A stretch of DNA of 64,000 bases from the NCBI GenBank assembly GCA_964387285.1, contig CAYLWO010000005.1:86054-150053 (forward strand). The letters run 5' to 3'. Below, in pieces: positions 23,330 through 32,996 of the stretch. Every line of letters begins with the position of its first letter. The first letter of the stretch is position 1. A program made the translations under genes and the position numbers. Source of the stretch: Anaerohabitans sp964387285 (lineage in GTDB: Bacteria > Zhuqueibacterota > Zhuqueibacteria > Residuimicrobiales > Residuimicrobiaceae). The notes under the pieces are model-generated. The model had not been told where the DNA came from. It ran no database searches and worked only from the letters and a program-made list of their open reading frames with translations.

Positions 23330-25366
23330 ATGAAAATTCCCCTATTTATCTTGCTTTTAGGTCTACAAATCACCCTGGCTGATTCGAGATCGCTTTATAT
23401 AGCTGTAGACGGTCGCGATGACGCAACCGGCGCCCTGAACGATCCCCTGGCTACACCGGAAACCGCTTTAAAAAAAGCCGCAGAGATGAAGGAAAAAGAG
23501 GTTACCCTGTTTTTTCGCAGCGGCAGCTATTTTATACCCAGAACGCTGCTGTGGGAGAACAAAGATTGCAAATTGACCTTACAGCCTTTTCAGAACGAGC
23601 AGGTTCGCCTGACCGGTGGTCGTATCGTTGAGCATTTTCTACCGGCTTTTGAAAAAGACGAGCGAGAGCAGGCGCCTGCAGAGGTTCGCAATTTTATTTT
23701 CATGATCGATCTCAGGTCACTAGGCATCTCCGATTATGGATCTCTTACACCGCGTGGATTCGGCCGTACCATCCAACCCTCTCCGCTCGAACTTTATTAC
23801 AACAATCGTCCCCTGACCCTGGCGCGCTGGCCTAATGACGACTGGGCGGTGATTTCAGATACACTGGCCGGCCAACGACAACAAGGCTTTGTTTTTAACA
23901 ATGCCAGATTGCATAATTGGCTGCAAGTGCCGGATCTGTGGCTGCACGGTTATTGGACGTGGGACTGGGCGGATTCATACGAAAAAGTCCAGGCCATTGA
24001 TACCATGGCTCAGCGGATAATCACCAGGTTGCCGGGCGGCGTGTACGGCTATATGCCGGGAAAACGTTTCTATGTGCTCAATGCCTTATCAGAATTGGAT
24101 GCGCCCGGCGAATACTATGTAGATCGCGAGAACGGATTGCTCTACTTTTGGCCGCCTGAAGCACTGCAGCCGGGACAGACGCAGGTTTCTGTTCTCTCCA
24201 CTCCGTTAATTCATTTAAAAAATGTCAATCATGTGACGATTCAAGGTTTGACTTTAGAGTGTGGTCGCTCGGCCGGCGTTATCATCGAAGGCGGCAGTCA
24301 CAATCTTATCAGAGGTTGTACGATTCGCAACATGGGCACCGTTGGCGTTTGCATTGGCCGCTGGCATGACAATATTGGCGGTGAAATTGGCCGGAACACC
24401 GTTTACAACGGCCAGGCCGGTCATCATAACGGCCTGACGAGTTGTGATATTTATCAGTGCGGAGAAGGCGGGGTTATCCTGACCGGCGGTGATCGCAAAA
24501 CCCTGACGCCGGGCAACAACTATGTTGACAACTGCCATTTTTACGATGTCTGTCGCTGGGTCAACACCTATCGCGCAGCGGTTTTTATGTGGGGGGTAGG
24601 GAATCGCGTCAGCCATTGCCTGATCCACGATTTGCCGCATTCCGCCGTATTTTTTTGGGGCAATGATCATCTGTTGGAATACAACGAGATTTACAAGGTC
24701 TGTCAGCAAACCGGGGACGCCGGCGCTTTTTATATCGGACGCGATTGGAGCCAGCGCGGCAGCGTCATTCAATATAATTATTTTCATGATTTGCATGGTG
24801 TAGAGGTGCGTCGCGGTTTTGTGGATGTGATGGCCGTGTATCTGGATGATCTGGCCAGCGGCACCACCGTGTACGGCAATGTGTTTGACAAAGCAGGCCG
24901 CACAGTCATGATCGGCGGCGGACGGGACAATCGAGTGGAGAATAATGTGATTTTGAACGGTACACCCGCCTTGCACGTGGACGGACGCGGTCGCGGTTGG
25001 GCGCAATTCTTTATCGATGGTCCGGACAGTATTATGCACAAACGACTGAATGCCGTAGATTTCCGGAATCCTCCATATGCCCAGCATTATCCTGAACTGG
25101 CTCAAGTTCTGACCGATCAACCCGGCTGGCCAAAGGGTAATACGATCAAGAGCAATATTATTTGTGCGGGAAAATACCGTGAATTGCTGGATGAGGTTGA
25201 TGAGCAATTGGTTTTGTTCAGGGATAATTTTGTCTCTGCGGACGTAGAGTGCGTGCAAATCGTCGAAAAAAAATTGCGTATACCAAAAACCATAAAAACG
25301 CAAACCGATTTTAAGGATATCCCTTTTCACAAAATCGGCCTGTACAAGGATCGCTTTCGACCATGA
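23330..25366 (+). CDS. Secreted right-handed beta-helix protein (pectate-lyase-like)
   Basis: 678 residues with a signal peptide (MKIPLFILLLGLQITLADS). After an N-terminal strand-rich region that includes LYIAVDGRDDATGALNDPLATPETALKKA, common at the start of polysaccharide lyase-like helices, the middle shows coil repeats such as NHVTIQGLTLE, HNLIRGCTIRNMG, NRVSHCLIHDLPHSAVFFWGN and NRVENNVILNG. These are PbH1-type right-handed beta-helix rungs. Such proteins bind or cleave plant or animal polysaccharides. No catalytic set can be assigned. Its stop overlaps the next start by four bases. A GGAG site precedes the ATG. Confidence 0.8.
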   Translation: MKIPLFILLLGLQITLADSRSLYIAVDGRDDATGALNDPLATPETALKKAAEMKEKEVTLFFRSGSYFIPRTLLWENKDCKLTLQPFQNEQVRLTGGRIVEHFLPAFEKDEREQAPAEVRNFIFMIDLRSLGISDYGSLTPRGFGRTIQPSPLELYYNNRPLTLARWPNDDWAVISDTLAGQRQQGFVFNNARLHNWLQVPDLWLHGYWTWDWADSYEKVQAIDTMAQRIITRLPGGVYGYMPGKRFYVLNALSELDAPGEYYVDRENGLLYFWPPEALQPGQTQVSVLSTPLIHLKNVNHVTIQGLTLECGRSAGVIIEGGSHNLIRGCTIRNMGTVGVCIGRWHDNIGGEIGRNTVYNGQAGHHNGLTSCDIYQCGEGGVILTGGDRKTLTPGNNYVDNCHFYDVCRWVNTYRAAVFMWGVGNRVSHCLIHDLPHSAVFFWGNDHLLEYNEIYKVCQQTGDAGAFYIGRDWSQRGSVIQYNYFHDLHGVEVRRGFVDVMAVYLDDLASGTTVYGNVFDKAGRTVMIGGGRDNRVENNVILNGTPALHVDGRGRGWAQFFIDGPDSIMHKRLNAVDFRNPPYAQHYPELAQVLTDQPGWPKGNTIKSNIICAGKYRELLDEVDEQLVLFRDNFVSADVECVQIVEKKLRIPKTIKTQTDFKDIPFHKIGLYKDRFRP

Positions 25367-26238
25367 TCATTTCCGCCAGCCGTCGCACGGACATACCCCG
25401 ATTTTATAGCGATTGGCTCATACAGCGTCTGCGCGCCGGATTCTGCATCGTATCGAATCCTTTCAATCCGCGACAGGTCAGTCGCGTTGATCTGCGTCCC
25501 CAGTCTGTAACGGCCATCATGTTTTGGACGCGATATCCGGGACCGCTCCTGAAATACCTCGACGAGATATCCGACAGAGGTTTTCCGTTTTATTTTCAAT
25601 TTACCCTGAACAACTATCCGGTTTTATATGAGAAAAATGCAGTGGCTTTGTCTGCAGTGCTCGATGCTATTCAGACCCTTGCGCAAAAAATCGGTCGCCA
25701 CAGAATCGTTTGGCGTTATGATCCCATTTTTTTCAGCGACGGTCTGGAACCGGATTTTCACTTGCAGAATTTCGGCAGATTGTGCAATAAACTGGAGGGC
25801 TGCACCAATCACCTGGTGATCAGTTTGCTGGATGAGTATCGCAAAACCAAAAATCAGTTAACAAAGCTGGACTGCCATTATTCAGGCGATCCCGCGGCTC
25901 ATCCGCAATTGCATCCATTTCTAAAAGAGCTGGTCTCCGTGGCGACCAGGCATCAGTTGACTGTGTCGGCTTGCGCAGAACCACTTGATTTGACCGCTTT
26001 AGGCATCACGCCCGCACACTGCATAGATGCCGCCCTGATTCAAAAGCTTTGCGGCGTGCCTTTGTCGCATGTGAAAGATCCCCACCAACGTCCATTGTGC
26101 AACTGCGCTGTCAGTAGGGACATCGGTGCGAACCAGACCTGTGCCGGCGGCTGCGTCTATTGCTATGCCGGCGGCAATCACGAGACGGCTCTGCGCAACC
26201 TGCAAACCCATGATCCCGCAAAGGAACGCCTGTTGTGA
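25363..26238 (+). CDS. DUF1848 family protein
   Basis: 291 residues. The N-terminus IISASRRTDIPRFYSDW and FNPRQVSRVDL, then IMFWTRYPGPLL, are the hallmark of DUF1848. Near the C-terminus a cysteine cluster (CNCAVSRDIG and CAGGCVYCYAG) is suited to bind an iron-sulfur cluster. The family has a TIM-barrel fold related to radical-SAM or splitting enzymes, with no established reaction. The start overlaps the stop of the beta-helix gene (ATGA), so the two are probably translated together despite no obvious shared job. Confidence 0.85.
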   Translation: MIISASRRTDIPRFYSDWLIQRLRAGFCIVSNPFNPRQVSRVDLRPQSVTAIMFWTRYPGPLLKYLDEISDRGFPFYFQFTLNNYPVLYEKNAVALSAVLDAIQTLAQKIGRHRIVWRYDPIFFSDGLEPDFHLQNFGRLCNKLEGCTNHLVISLLDEYRKTKNQLTKLDCHYSGDPAAHPQLHPFLKELVSVATRHQLTVSACAEPLDLTALGITPAHCIDAALIQKLCGVPLSHVKDPHQRPLCNCAVSRDIGANQTCAGGCVYCYAGGNHETALRNLQTHDPAKERLL

Positions 26239-26289
26239 ATAATTGTCCAAAAGGATTGTTCTTCTGATCCAGCGCCGGCATCTCTAAAT

Positions 26290-28212
26290 TCAGCGCAGTA
26301 GGATCATTTTTTTAACAGAGGCCACGCCCTTTTGTCCGGCTTGAGCAACGGTTAATCGGCAAAAGTAAACACCGCATGCCAATTCCTGCGCGTTAAAAAA
26401 CGTTCGTTGTAATCCGGCCGGCTTTTGCTGATCAATCAAGGCGGCAACCTTTTGCCCTTTTGCATTGAACACTTCCAGCAATACGTGACTGTCCTCAGTC
26501 AGATAAAATTCGATGGTGGTGAAGGGATTAAACGGATTGGGATAGTTTTGCAGCAGATTGTTTTTTACCGGAAAGGCCGCAGCGCCCAGACCCCATTTGT
26601 CGTCATAGATTTCAATTTCATAGAGAGAATAACCATAGGTGGTCGTGCGCGCCGTTCCGTACACGCGCAGGTAACGGTTTTTTGCAGTCAGGTTGTTCAG
26701 TGTGTCGCTGCGCGCTCCCGGCGGCATATCGGTTTTGCTCTGCAGAACTGTCCAGACCTGTGCGTCATCAGAAACCTCAAGACGATAGTTTTTGGCTGAC
26801 GCCGTTTCCCATTTCAAGACCACCTTTTTGATCGTCGTCGGTTTGCCCAGATCAACCTGAATCCATTGTGGATCTGAATAGACACTGGACCAGCGTGTGC
26901 TCTGATTGGCGTCTACAGCATGAGCCGCGATATTGCCGTTATTGGGTTCGGTAGTGGAGACTGTTACTTTTTTCCCAAAGGCCAGACTGGTGGTCTTCAC
27001 GGTGATGACGAGGCTGGCGGATTTGCTCTGATTTTCACTGGTGACGATCGTCAAGATGATCGCATGCCGGCCGCTTTTTAGGGTAACGGTTGCTTTGGCT
27101 GTGTTGGCCAGGATCGAATCGTTTTCTGTCCAGGTGTAGCTCACGATGGAACCTTTATCGGTTGTGCTGGCCGAACCATCCAGCACCACAGAGGCCTGGC
27201 CATCCCCATCGCTGTCGAGCACGGTGCGGCTGGCGCCGGCATGAGCTCGTGGTCCTTTTTGCAGATCAGCCAAAGTAAGCACGCGTGGATCGTTGTATAC
27301 GCTATAAAGCCAGGCCTTGGTATTTTTGCCGTCCTTTTGACTCGGTTCCTGGATCATGTAAGACCAGGTCATAAAATAGAGCCAGGGTTGTGATGTGAAT
27401 AATATTGGATCAAACAATTTACCATCCTCGCCTATGCCGAACAGCTTTCCTTTGGCGCCGAACAAATTCTGATACTGGCTCCATGAGCCGGTGGCGGAAT
27501 AATCCGGATAGTCGTAGACAATGAGGTCGACAACATCATCGCCGGGATACCAGTTCTCTTTACTGGCGCCGTAACTGGTCCACACCCAGATAAGGTTGTG
27601 CAGGTCGTGATAAGCAACGAAGCGATCATATATCAGCCGATACAGCTTTTTACAGGCATCTCCGCCGGACATGCCCCACCAGAACCACTTGCCTTCCGCC
27701 TCGTGGAGAGGACGCCACAGGATGGGTACGCCGACATCCTGCATTTTTCTGATTTCCCTGGCAACCAGATCAATGTCTCGAATGATATTTTTATAAGAGC
27801 TGCCGGAAGGATTATTAAGTGCAGCAGCCAGGTTAAAATTCTTGGTATAAAAATCCCCGTCCGCGTTAGGAGATATCCAATGCCACTGGAACTGGGCAAT
27901 GCCGTTTTGCTTCAACACCCACTCGATCGCTTTTTCCGCATCATGGTTTCCTTCCTGAGAAGGGCAGACGCCGTTAAAGTCGTAGCCCATCATGGCCGGC
28001 GATTTGCCGCCGGTATTCTGCTGAATGTAGTCCAGATACCAGTCGTCCATCTGACCTGAGATGATTTTCTTGCCATAGATCGAATCCAGAAAAGCTTTCA
28101 GCTCTTTGGTTTCCAGCGTCGCGTCGGCATCGACCAGTTGTGCCCAACTGTTTTCACAAAGCGACAAAACCAGGTAGATCAGAAAAGCAGTTTTTCGTGT
28201 ATACATTTTCAT
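26290..28212 (-). CDS. GH26 beta-mannanase-like enzyme with Ig/PKD, F5/8-type and sorting domains
   Basis: 640 residues. Signal peptide about 1-25 (ending SWAQ). The catalytic domain (about 35-330) is GH26: KKIISGQMDDWY, the acid/base in WRPLHEAEGKWFWW (E171) and a probable nucleophile in LFGIGEDGKLFDP (E262). Then come a PKD/Ig-like domain (about 335-420, ASVVLDGSASTTDKGSIVSYTW), an F5/8 type C carbohydrate-binding domain (about 425-550, SVYSDPQWIQVDLGKPTTIKKV), and a C-terminal sorting domain with NYPNPFNPFTTIEF ending in ILLR. It is expected to be exported and to cleave beta-mannan. GGAG precedes the ATG by eight bases. It lies alone on the minus strand. Confidence 0.9.
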   Translation of the reverse strand: MKMYTRKTAFLIYLVLSLCENSWAQLVDADATLETKELKAFLDSIYGKKIISGQMDDWYLDYIQQNTGGKSPAMMGYDFNGVCPSQEGNHDAEKAIEWVLKQNGIAQFQWHWISPNADGDFYTKNFNLAAALNNPSGSSYKNIIRDIDLVAREIRKMQDVGVPILWRPLHEAEGKWFWWGMSGGDACKKLYRLIYDRFVAYHDLHNLIWVWTSYGASKENWYPGDDVVDLIVYDYPDYSATGSWSQYQNLFGAKGKLFGIGEDGKLFDPILFTSQPWLYFMTWSYMIQEPSQKDGKNTKAWLYSVYNDPRVLTLADLQKGPRAHAGASRTVLDSDGDGQASVVLDGSASTTDKGSIVSYTWTENDSILANTAKATVTLKSGRHAIILTIVTSENQSKSASLVITVKTTSLAFGKKVTVSTTEPNNGNIAAHAVDANQSTRWSSVYSDPQWIQVDLGKPTTIKKVVLKWETASAKNYRLEVSDDAQVWTVLQSKTDMPPGARSDTLNNLTAKNRYLRVYGTARTTTYGYSLYEIEIYDDKWGLGAAAFPVKNNLLQNYPNPFNPFTTIEFYLTEDSHVLLEVFNAKGQKVAALIDQQKPAGLQRTFFNAQELACGVYFCRLTVAQAGQKGVASVKKMILLR

Positions 28213-28477
28213 GCGAGCGTCTCCATGGAAAAGATCAGCATGGATTACCTATTAGTGTGGAAATTGAGCGCTAAAATTACAAAACTCTGATAAAACTAGC
28301 AAAGTAAAATGAATTTTTATTTGTAAAATCAACGAAACATAGCACTTGATTTTCGCTCCGTGAATGATTAGTTTTGCAGAAAATCGTTGTTTTTCCGGCT
28401 TTCACATCGTGTCAAAAGCCTTGGCAAACCGTTATAATCTAGTATGATTGAGCGCTGTTTTGCGCTAAGGAGTTCCT

Positions 28478-31069
28478 ATGATCTGCCGCCTGGTTGCTCT
28501 GCTGGCATTGGCCGGGTCGTTTCTTTCAGCTCAGGAAAGATATATTCCCGCTTTTCCGTTGGAACCTAATGAAATCGCCCTGCATCGTCTGGCGCAGCCC
28601 AACACGCCGTTCAACAAAGTCGGTCGTCGCTTCGCCATCTTGGGACAGGAGAGCGGCTCTTTTGAAGCCTGGGCTTATCCGCTCAAGCTGTTTCGCAATT
28701 TTGAATTCTCTTTTCTCATTGGCGCTTCGACCAGACCGATTCCGGGCCGGGAAATCGTCAAGTATGTAAATGTCACACCGGAAGCCACCACACTGACCTA
28801 TTGCTATCAAACCTTTACCATTAAAGCCGCCTTTATCACGGCCATAGATGATCCCTTGAGTATGATACTATTTCATGTCAACGCCACGGAGCCCATCACC
28901 ATTGTATGTGGTTTCATCCCTGTGCTGCAACCCATGTGGCCGGCCGGTCTGGGGGGACAGTCGGCCTATTGGAATGAAGAGCTCAAGGCGTATCAGATTT
29001 CCGAATCTACGCGAAGCCATACGGCCTATATAGGCTCGCCTGCCGCATCCGGCATCTCGTATACGCCGGCCCATATGCTCAGTGATGCGCCGAACGAATT
29101 CAAGATCGAGATTCCAGATCCTTTGCAAGTTAGAGATAAATACATACCTATTTATATGACCGGCGGCAAAGCCCCGCGCGATTCTGTCAAGTCGTGGTAC
29201 AAACGATTGCAGAAAAATCCACAGGCCGTTTATCAGAACTCGGCTGCTCATTATCGATCCTTGCTGTCCAACACCCTGCAAATCCATACACAGCATCGAG
29301 AGTTGGATTTGGCTTTTTGCTGGAGCAAAATCTGTTTGGACAACATGCTCGTCCATAATCCGGATTTGGGTCAGGGACTCATTGCCGGATTGGGTGCATC
29401 CGGTTCCAGCGGCCGTCCGGGCTTTGGCTGGTTTTTCGGCGGCGATGCTTTTATCAACAGTCTGGCCCTGAACAGCTATGCGGCTCTGTCCACCACGCGC
29501 AACGCTCTGGCGTTCGTGCAAAAATGGCAGCGCCAGGACGGCAAGATGGCGCACGAACTATCACAGGCTGCCGGCTATATCGATTGGTTCGGCAAATATC
29601 CTTATGGTTATATTCATGGCGATACCACGCCTTTTTTCATTGTCGCCATGTACGATTATTATCAATCCACTGCTGACACGCTTTTTATAAAGCAAAGCTG
29701 GTCGAGTCTTAAAAGGGCATTGGATTGGTGCCTGTCCATGGATGCAAACCAGGACGGTTTGATCGACAACAGCAAGGCTGGTCTGGGTTCTGTAGAGTAT
29801 GGCGCGCTCACCGACCTGGCTACTGATATCTACACCGGCGCCCTGTCTGTGGCGGCCTTTCGGGATATGACGCAGTTGGCGCATCTGCTTACTGACCGCG
29901 TTTATGAGAAAAAAGCGAAAACCGCCTGGGCAAAGGCGGAAAACAGTTTTGATGCAAAATTCTGGAATACGGATCAGCAGGTCTATGCCAACGCTTTTGG
30001 TGAAGATAATGAACAGATACAGGAAGTGTCGCCGTGGATCGCTATGCCGTCGGTTCTAAGAGTCGGGGATTCACTGCACAATTACCTTTCGCTCAAAAGA
30101 TTGTGTCGTAGCGATATGACAACGGACTGGGGCATTCGCAGCATTTCGGAACAGAGCAAATATTTTGGTTCATTGAATTATAACTACGGCGCAGTATGGC
30201 CGTTCCTTTCCGGATATGTTGCTCTGGCGCAGTTCAATGCGGGATTAATCCAACAGGGATTTTTTAATCTCAAAAACATCAGCAACCTGACCTTTGACAA
30301 CAACCTGGGCTGCATCAGCGAAGTATATTCCGGCAGCTTGCACACCTGGCCGGCTGAATCGGTTTCGCAACAGGGTTTTTCCTCCATGGCTGTGGCTTTG
30401 GCTCTGGTGCGCGGTTGGCTGGGATTCAGCGTGAATGTTCCGATGCGCACGATTTCTTATCAACCCCATATCATGGCAGGATACGAAGAGCTGGAACTCG
30501 TGCATCCCTTTTTGCACATCGCACAAAAAGTGACCAACAAGTCCGATGGTTGGCATGCACTTTCGCTCTCGTTCACATCTGTAACCGACTATCCGCTCAC
30601 GGTTCAGTTTGCACCGCATTTGCCGATTACCACGGACAGTGTCTGGGTAGAGCGTGAAGGACAACCTGTGCCGGCGCCTCTGCGTGGTCATGTGCAATCT
30701 GTTCATACCACTTTGAAATTTCAACTCGATCACATCGTAACCATAACTGTAAATTATCGCGCAGGGGTAACGTTACCGTCGTTTTTGCATACGGGCAAAA
30801 TCGGCGAGCCCAGTACGGGATTGAAGGTGATTGATATGGTTCGAGATCAATCGGGTATTGTGATCCATGCTCAAGGTATGAGCGGCAAAGCCTATCACTT
30901 TCCCGCTGCAGAGATGACCGATCTTGCCGAGGTTGAACATGCTGTGGTTCGTAAAGTCGAGGGAGTCTCTCTCGTTGTCGATGATGAACAACCGGGCCGG
31001 TTTGTTGGAATTAAAATGCGTTTTACGAAAAATGTGCAAAGAGATTTTCGCAGACAGTACCGGCCCTAG
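28478..31069 (+). CDS. Secreted six-hairpin glycosidase, amylo-alpha-1,6-glucosidase (GDE-C)-like
   Basis: 863 residues with a signal peptide (MICRLVALLALAGSFLSAQ). The N-terminal 270 residues are beta-rich. An alpha/alpha toroid follows (about 290-680), with GFGWFFGGDAFINSLALNSYA, GKMAHELSQAAG, YIHGDTTPFFIVAMYDYY, MDANQDGLIDNSK and VWPFLSGYVALAQF. This organisation is that of glycogen-debranching-like and related clan GH-L/GH-G enzymes. The Asp and Glu residues in GGDAF and in the later NLGCISEVYSG segment are candidate catalytic residues. The actual linkage cleaved is unknown. AAGGAG precedes the ATG. The last codons run into a dispersed repeat (31060-31096). Confidence 0.75.
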   Translation: MICRLVALLALAGSFLSAQERYIPAFPLEPNEIALHRLAQPNTPFNKVGRRFAILGQESGSFEAWAYPLKLFRNFEFSFLIGASTRPIPGREIVKYVNVTPEATTLTYCYQTFTIKAAFITAIDDPLSMILFHVNATEPITIVCGFIPVLQPMWPAGLGGQSAYWNEELKAYQISESTRSHTAYIGSPAASGISYTPAHMLSDAPNEFKIEIPDPLQVRDKYIPIYMTGGKAPRDSVKSWYKRLQKNPQAVYQNSAAHYRSLLSNTLQIHTQHRELDLAFCWSKICLDNMLVHNPDLGQGLIAGLGASGSSGRPGFGWFFGGDAFINSLALNSYAALSTTRNALAFVQKWQRQDGKMAHELSQAAGYIDWFGKYPYGYIHGDTTPFFIVAMYDYYQSTADTLFIKQSWSSLKRALDWCLSMDANQDGLIDNSKAGLGSVEYGALTDLATDIYTGALSVAAFRDMTQLAHLLTDRVYEKKAKTAWAKAENSFDAKFWNTDQQVYANAFGEDNEQIQEVSPWIAMPSVLRVGDSLHNYLSLKRLCRSDMTTDWGIRSISEQSKYFGSLNYNYGAVWPFLSGYVALAQFNAGLIQQGFFNLKNISNLTFDNNLGCISEVYSGSLHTWPAESVSQQGFSSMAVALALVRGWLGFSVNVPMRTISYQPHIMAGYEELELVHPFLHIAQKVTNKSDGWHALSLSFTSVTDYPLTVQFAPHLPITTDSVWVEREGQPVPAPLRGHVQSVHTTLKFQLDHIVTITVNYRAGVTLPSFLHTGKIGEPSTGLKVIDMVRDQSGIVIHAQGMSGKAYHFPAAEMTDLAEVEHAVVRKVEGVSLVVDDEQPGRFVGIKMRFTKNVQRDFRRQYRP

Positions 31070-31096
31070 TCGGAAAATCCTCCGCCTAAAGGCGGA
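31060..31096. repeat. Double-hairpin repeat (TCCGCCTAAAGGCGGA family), copy 2
   Basis: CCGGCCCTAGTCGG (31060-31073) followed by TCCGCCTAAAGGCGGA (31081-31096). The stop codon of the upstream gene (31067-31069) lies inside the first palindrome, so the repeat supplies the end of that reading frame. Confidence 0.7.
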
Positions 31097-31216
31097 ACTA
31101 TATACGAGCTGAACTACATACAGGCGGGATTATATACGGCCAAACAACAATCACCTGATCGGCACCATCTTGTTCATCCGTGTCACTTTGGATACATGGC
31201 ACTGGTGCATAGCGGA

Positions 31217-31258
31217 GAATGTGCAAGACAACAGAGATCGTCGTCTTGCACATTTTTT
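31217..31258 (+). terminator. Intrinsic terminator after the six-hairpin glycosidase
   Basis: The arms TGTGCAAGAC and GTCTTGCACA enclose a loop of about a dozen bases and are followed by TTTTTT, a standard rho-independent terminator. The complementary A/T context at the other side may let it also serve the convergent symporter gene. Confidence 0.75.
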
Positions 31259-31261
31259 ACG

Positions 31262-32659
31262 TCAGCGAGGGACCGTGCGTCGGCCGATCAATTCCTGCTC
31301 GATGTTCGCCATCGCTTTATTGGTCAGGGGATAAAAGATCATCAACAGGCCGCCGATCAATCCGGCCGCAGCCGGATAAACACTCATTAACATGGTGATG
31401 CCTTTGATCGTCTCCGCGGTTTGCTCCTGATTGGCAATAAAACCGTAATATGCCAGAATCCAGCCGACAAAAGCGCCGCCCAGGGCCAAACCCATTTTCA
31501 GCGCAAACAGAGAAGCGGCCATGAGCAGACCGGTGGCGCGTCGTCCACACTTCCATTCCGAATAATCCGCCGTATCCGTATAGATGGCCCACTGCAAGAC
31601 GGAAATCGGCCCCATACAAAATGAAAAAATGATGTTTAAGAAATAAATCAGCAGAACATTTTGCGGCTGGATGAAATAATAGGCGGCGTTGACAACGGCG
31701 CTGAGAATCATCAGGCCGGCATAGGTGTTTCTTTTATCAAACCATTTTGCCAGTTGCTTGGTCAGAATGGCGCCAACAATGGTGAAAACCGTTCCTGAAA
31801 TCATAAAGGAGGAGGAGAAGGTTTGAAAAGTTAGTGGAATGATCTGACCAAAAAGATTCAGCTGTTGGTCCCTGACGAAATATTTGAAATAATACATGAT
31901 GGATGTATTACGAATGACAATATAGACTAATTGAAAAATAGTGGCGCCGGCGATCAATCGCCAGGGCCCGTTGTTGAACAGATCCTTTAAGTCTTGTTTT
32001 AACGCGATTTTTTGTTGCTTGGGAGGCATAACTCTTTCTTTGGTGGTGAAAAACGTTATATAAAAGAGAACCGCAGCCAGAGCAGCCAGTATGCCCATGG
32101 CCCACTGCCACCCTACCGGTTCATTGCCTTTACCGAAATATTTTACCAATGCCATCACTGAACCTTGCACAATAAAACCGCCAATATAGGCGGCGACAAA
32201 ACGGAAAGAGGAGAGTTCGGTCCGTTCCATGGAATTGGGCGTGATAACGCCCATCAATGCCGAGTAGGGCACGTTGACAATGGTGTACATCATCATCATC
32301 AAATTGTAGGTGACGAGTGCATATATGGTTTTACCCTGCAGGCTGAAATCAGGCGTGGTGAAAAGCAGAAAACCGACAATGCCGAAGGGAATAGCAAAGA
32401 TGAATATATAGGGGCGAAACTTGCCCCAGCGGGTGTTGGTGCGATCCGCAATGGCGCCCATGATCGGATCGTTGACCGCATCCCAGATTCTGGTAACCAG
32501 GAATATCGTTGCCACAGTGGCTGCCGGCAGTCCAAATACGTCGGTATAAAAATACATCAGGAACAGCATAAAGGTTTGAAAGTAAAGATTGGAAGCCATG
32601 TCGCCGAGACTGAAACCGATCTTTTCCTTCAATGCGAGTTTTTCCGTTGTTGCTTGCAT
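31262..32659 (-). CDS. GPH-family sugar:cation symporter (MFS, MelB-like)
   Basis: 465 residues with about 12 membrane helices. Family signs are KIGFSLGDMASNLYFQ at the N-terminus, the MelB-type cation-site segment TRIWDAVNDPIMGAIADRTNTRWGKFRPYI, and NVPYSALMGVITPNSMERTELSSFR. These are typical of glycoside-pentoside-hexuronide symporters that import glycosides, xylosides or hexuronides with sodium or protons. The neighbourhood of xylan-active enzymes fits a role in uptake of oligosaccharides. AAGG precedes the ATG. Confidence 0.9.
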   Translation of the reverse strand: MQATTEKLALKEKIGFSLGDMASNLYFQTFMLFLMYFYTDVFGLPAATVATIFLVTRIWDAVNDPIMGAIADRTNTRWGKFRPYIFIFAIPFGIVGFLLFTTPDFSLQGKTIYALVTYNLMMMMYTIVNVPYSALMGVITPNSMERTELSSFRFVAAYIGGFIVQGSVMALVKYFGKGNEPVGWQWAMGILAALAAVLFYITFFTTKERVMPPKQQKIALKQDLKDLFNNGPWRLIAGATIFQLVYIVIRNTSIMYYFKYFVRDQQLNLFGQIIPLTFQTFSSSFMISGTVFTIVGAILTKQLAKWFDKRNTYAGLMILSAVVNAAYYFIQPQNVLLIYFLNIIFSFCMGPISVLQWAIYTDTADYSEWKCGRRATGLLMAASLFALKMGLALGGAFVGWILAYYGFIANQEQTAETIKGITMLMSVYPAAAGLIGGLLMIFYPLTNKAMANIEQELIGRRTVPR

Positions 32660-32796
32660 AACTTTTCCTTAAATTTGTTTTTAAAAATTATTTCACAACC
32701 ATCTGCCCTGATTATTTTACAAAATGATCTGGTTTTTGCAGGAGGTGGCTCCTGCCGCCGACGGTCGCCGCTAGGAAGCGGCTCCTATAAAATAAT

Positions 32797-32925
32797 TTAG
32801 ATCCACGCGTTGCTTTCTGAATTGATGCCTCGAATGAAGAAATCGTCTCTAAAGACTTGCTGCAAAGCTGGCAGGTCCGTGTCATCCGCTTTGCCCACAA
32901 CGGTTGCGTCTATGGATTTTTTCAT
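32797..32925 (-). CDS. Possible small or truncated protein
   Basis: A 42-codon frame (start ATG 32925, stop TAA 32799-32797) encodes MKKSIDATVVGKADD followed by an acidic stretch and FFIRGINSE. It lies between the PfkB gene and the symporter, just downstream of a dispersed palindrome. I do not recognise it. Its amphipathic, well-mixed composition looks protein-like, but it may be a remnant or chance frame. Confidence 0.25.
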   Translation of the reverse strand: MKKSIDATVVGKADDTDLPALQQVFRDDFFIRGINSESNAWI

Positions 32926-32952
32926 TTTGGACAATCTCTGTGTGAAAAACAA

Positions 32953-32981
32953 CCTTGCGAAGGTTTTGAACCTTCGCAAGG
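32953..32981. repeat. Dispersed palindrome, GCGAAGG family, copy 3
   Basis: CCTTGCGAAGGTT and AACCTTCGCAAGG form 13-bp arms around a 3-base loop, 16 bp beyond the stop of the PfkB kinase gene. It is nearly identical to copy 2 (17477-17505) and copy 1 (12669-12689). The rest of 32660-32996 holds no convincing gene. Confidence 0.85.
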
Positions 32982-32996
32982 ATAAATACTGCTCAG

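Noticed and set aside
24254..25330. A 358-codon minus-strand frame within the beta-helix gene
   Set aside because: The plus-strand protein has signal peptide and repeated rungs; the antisense frame shows no family features.
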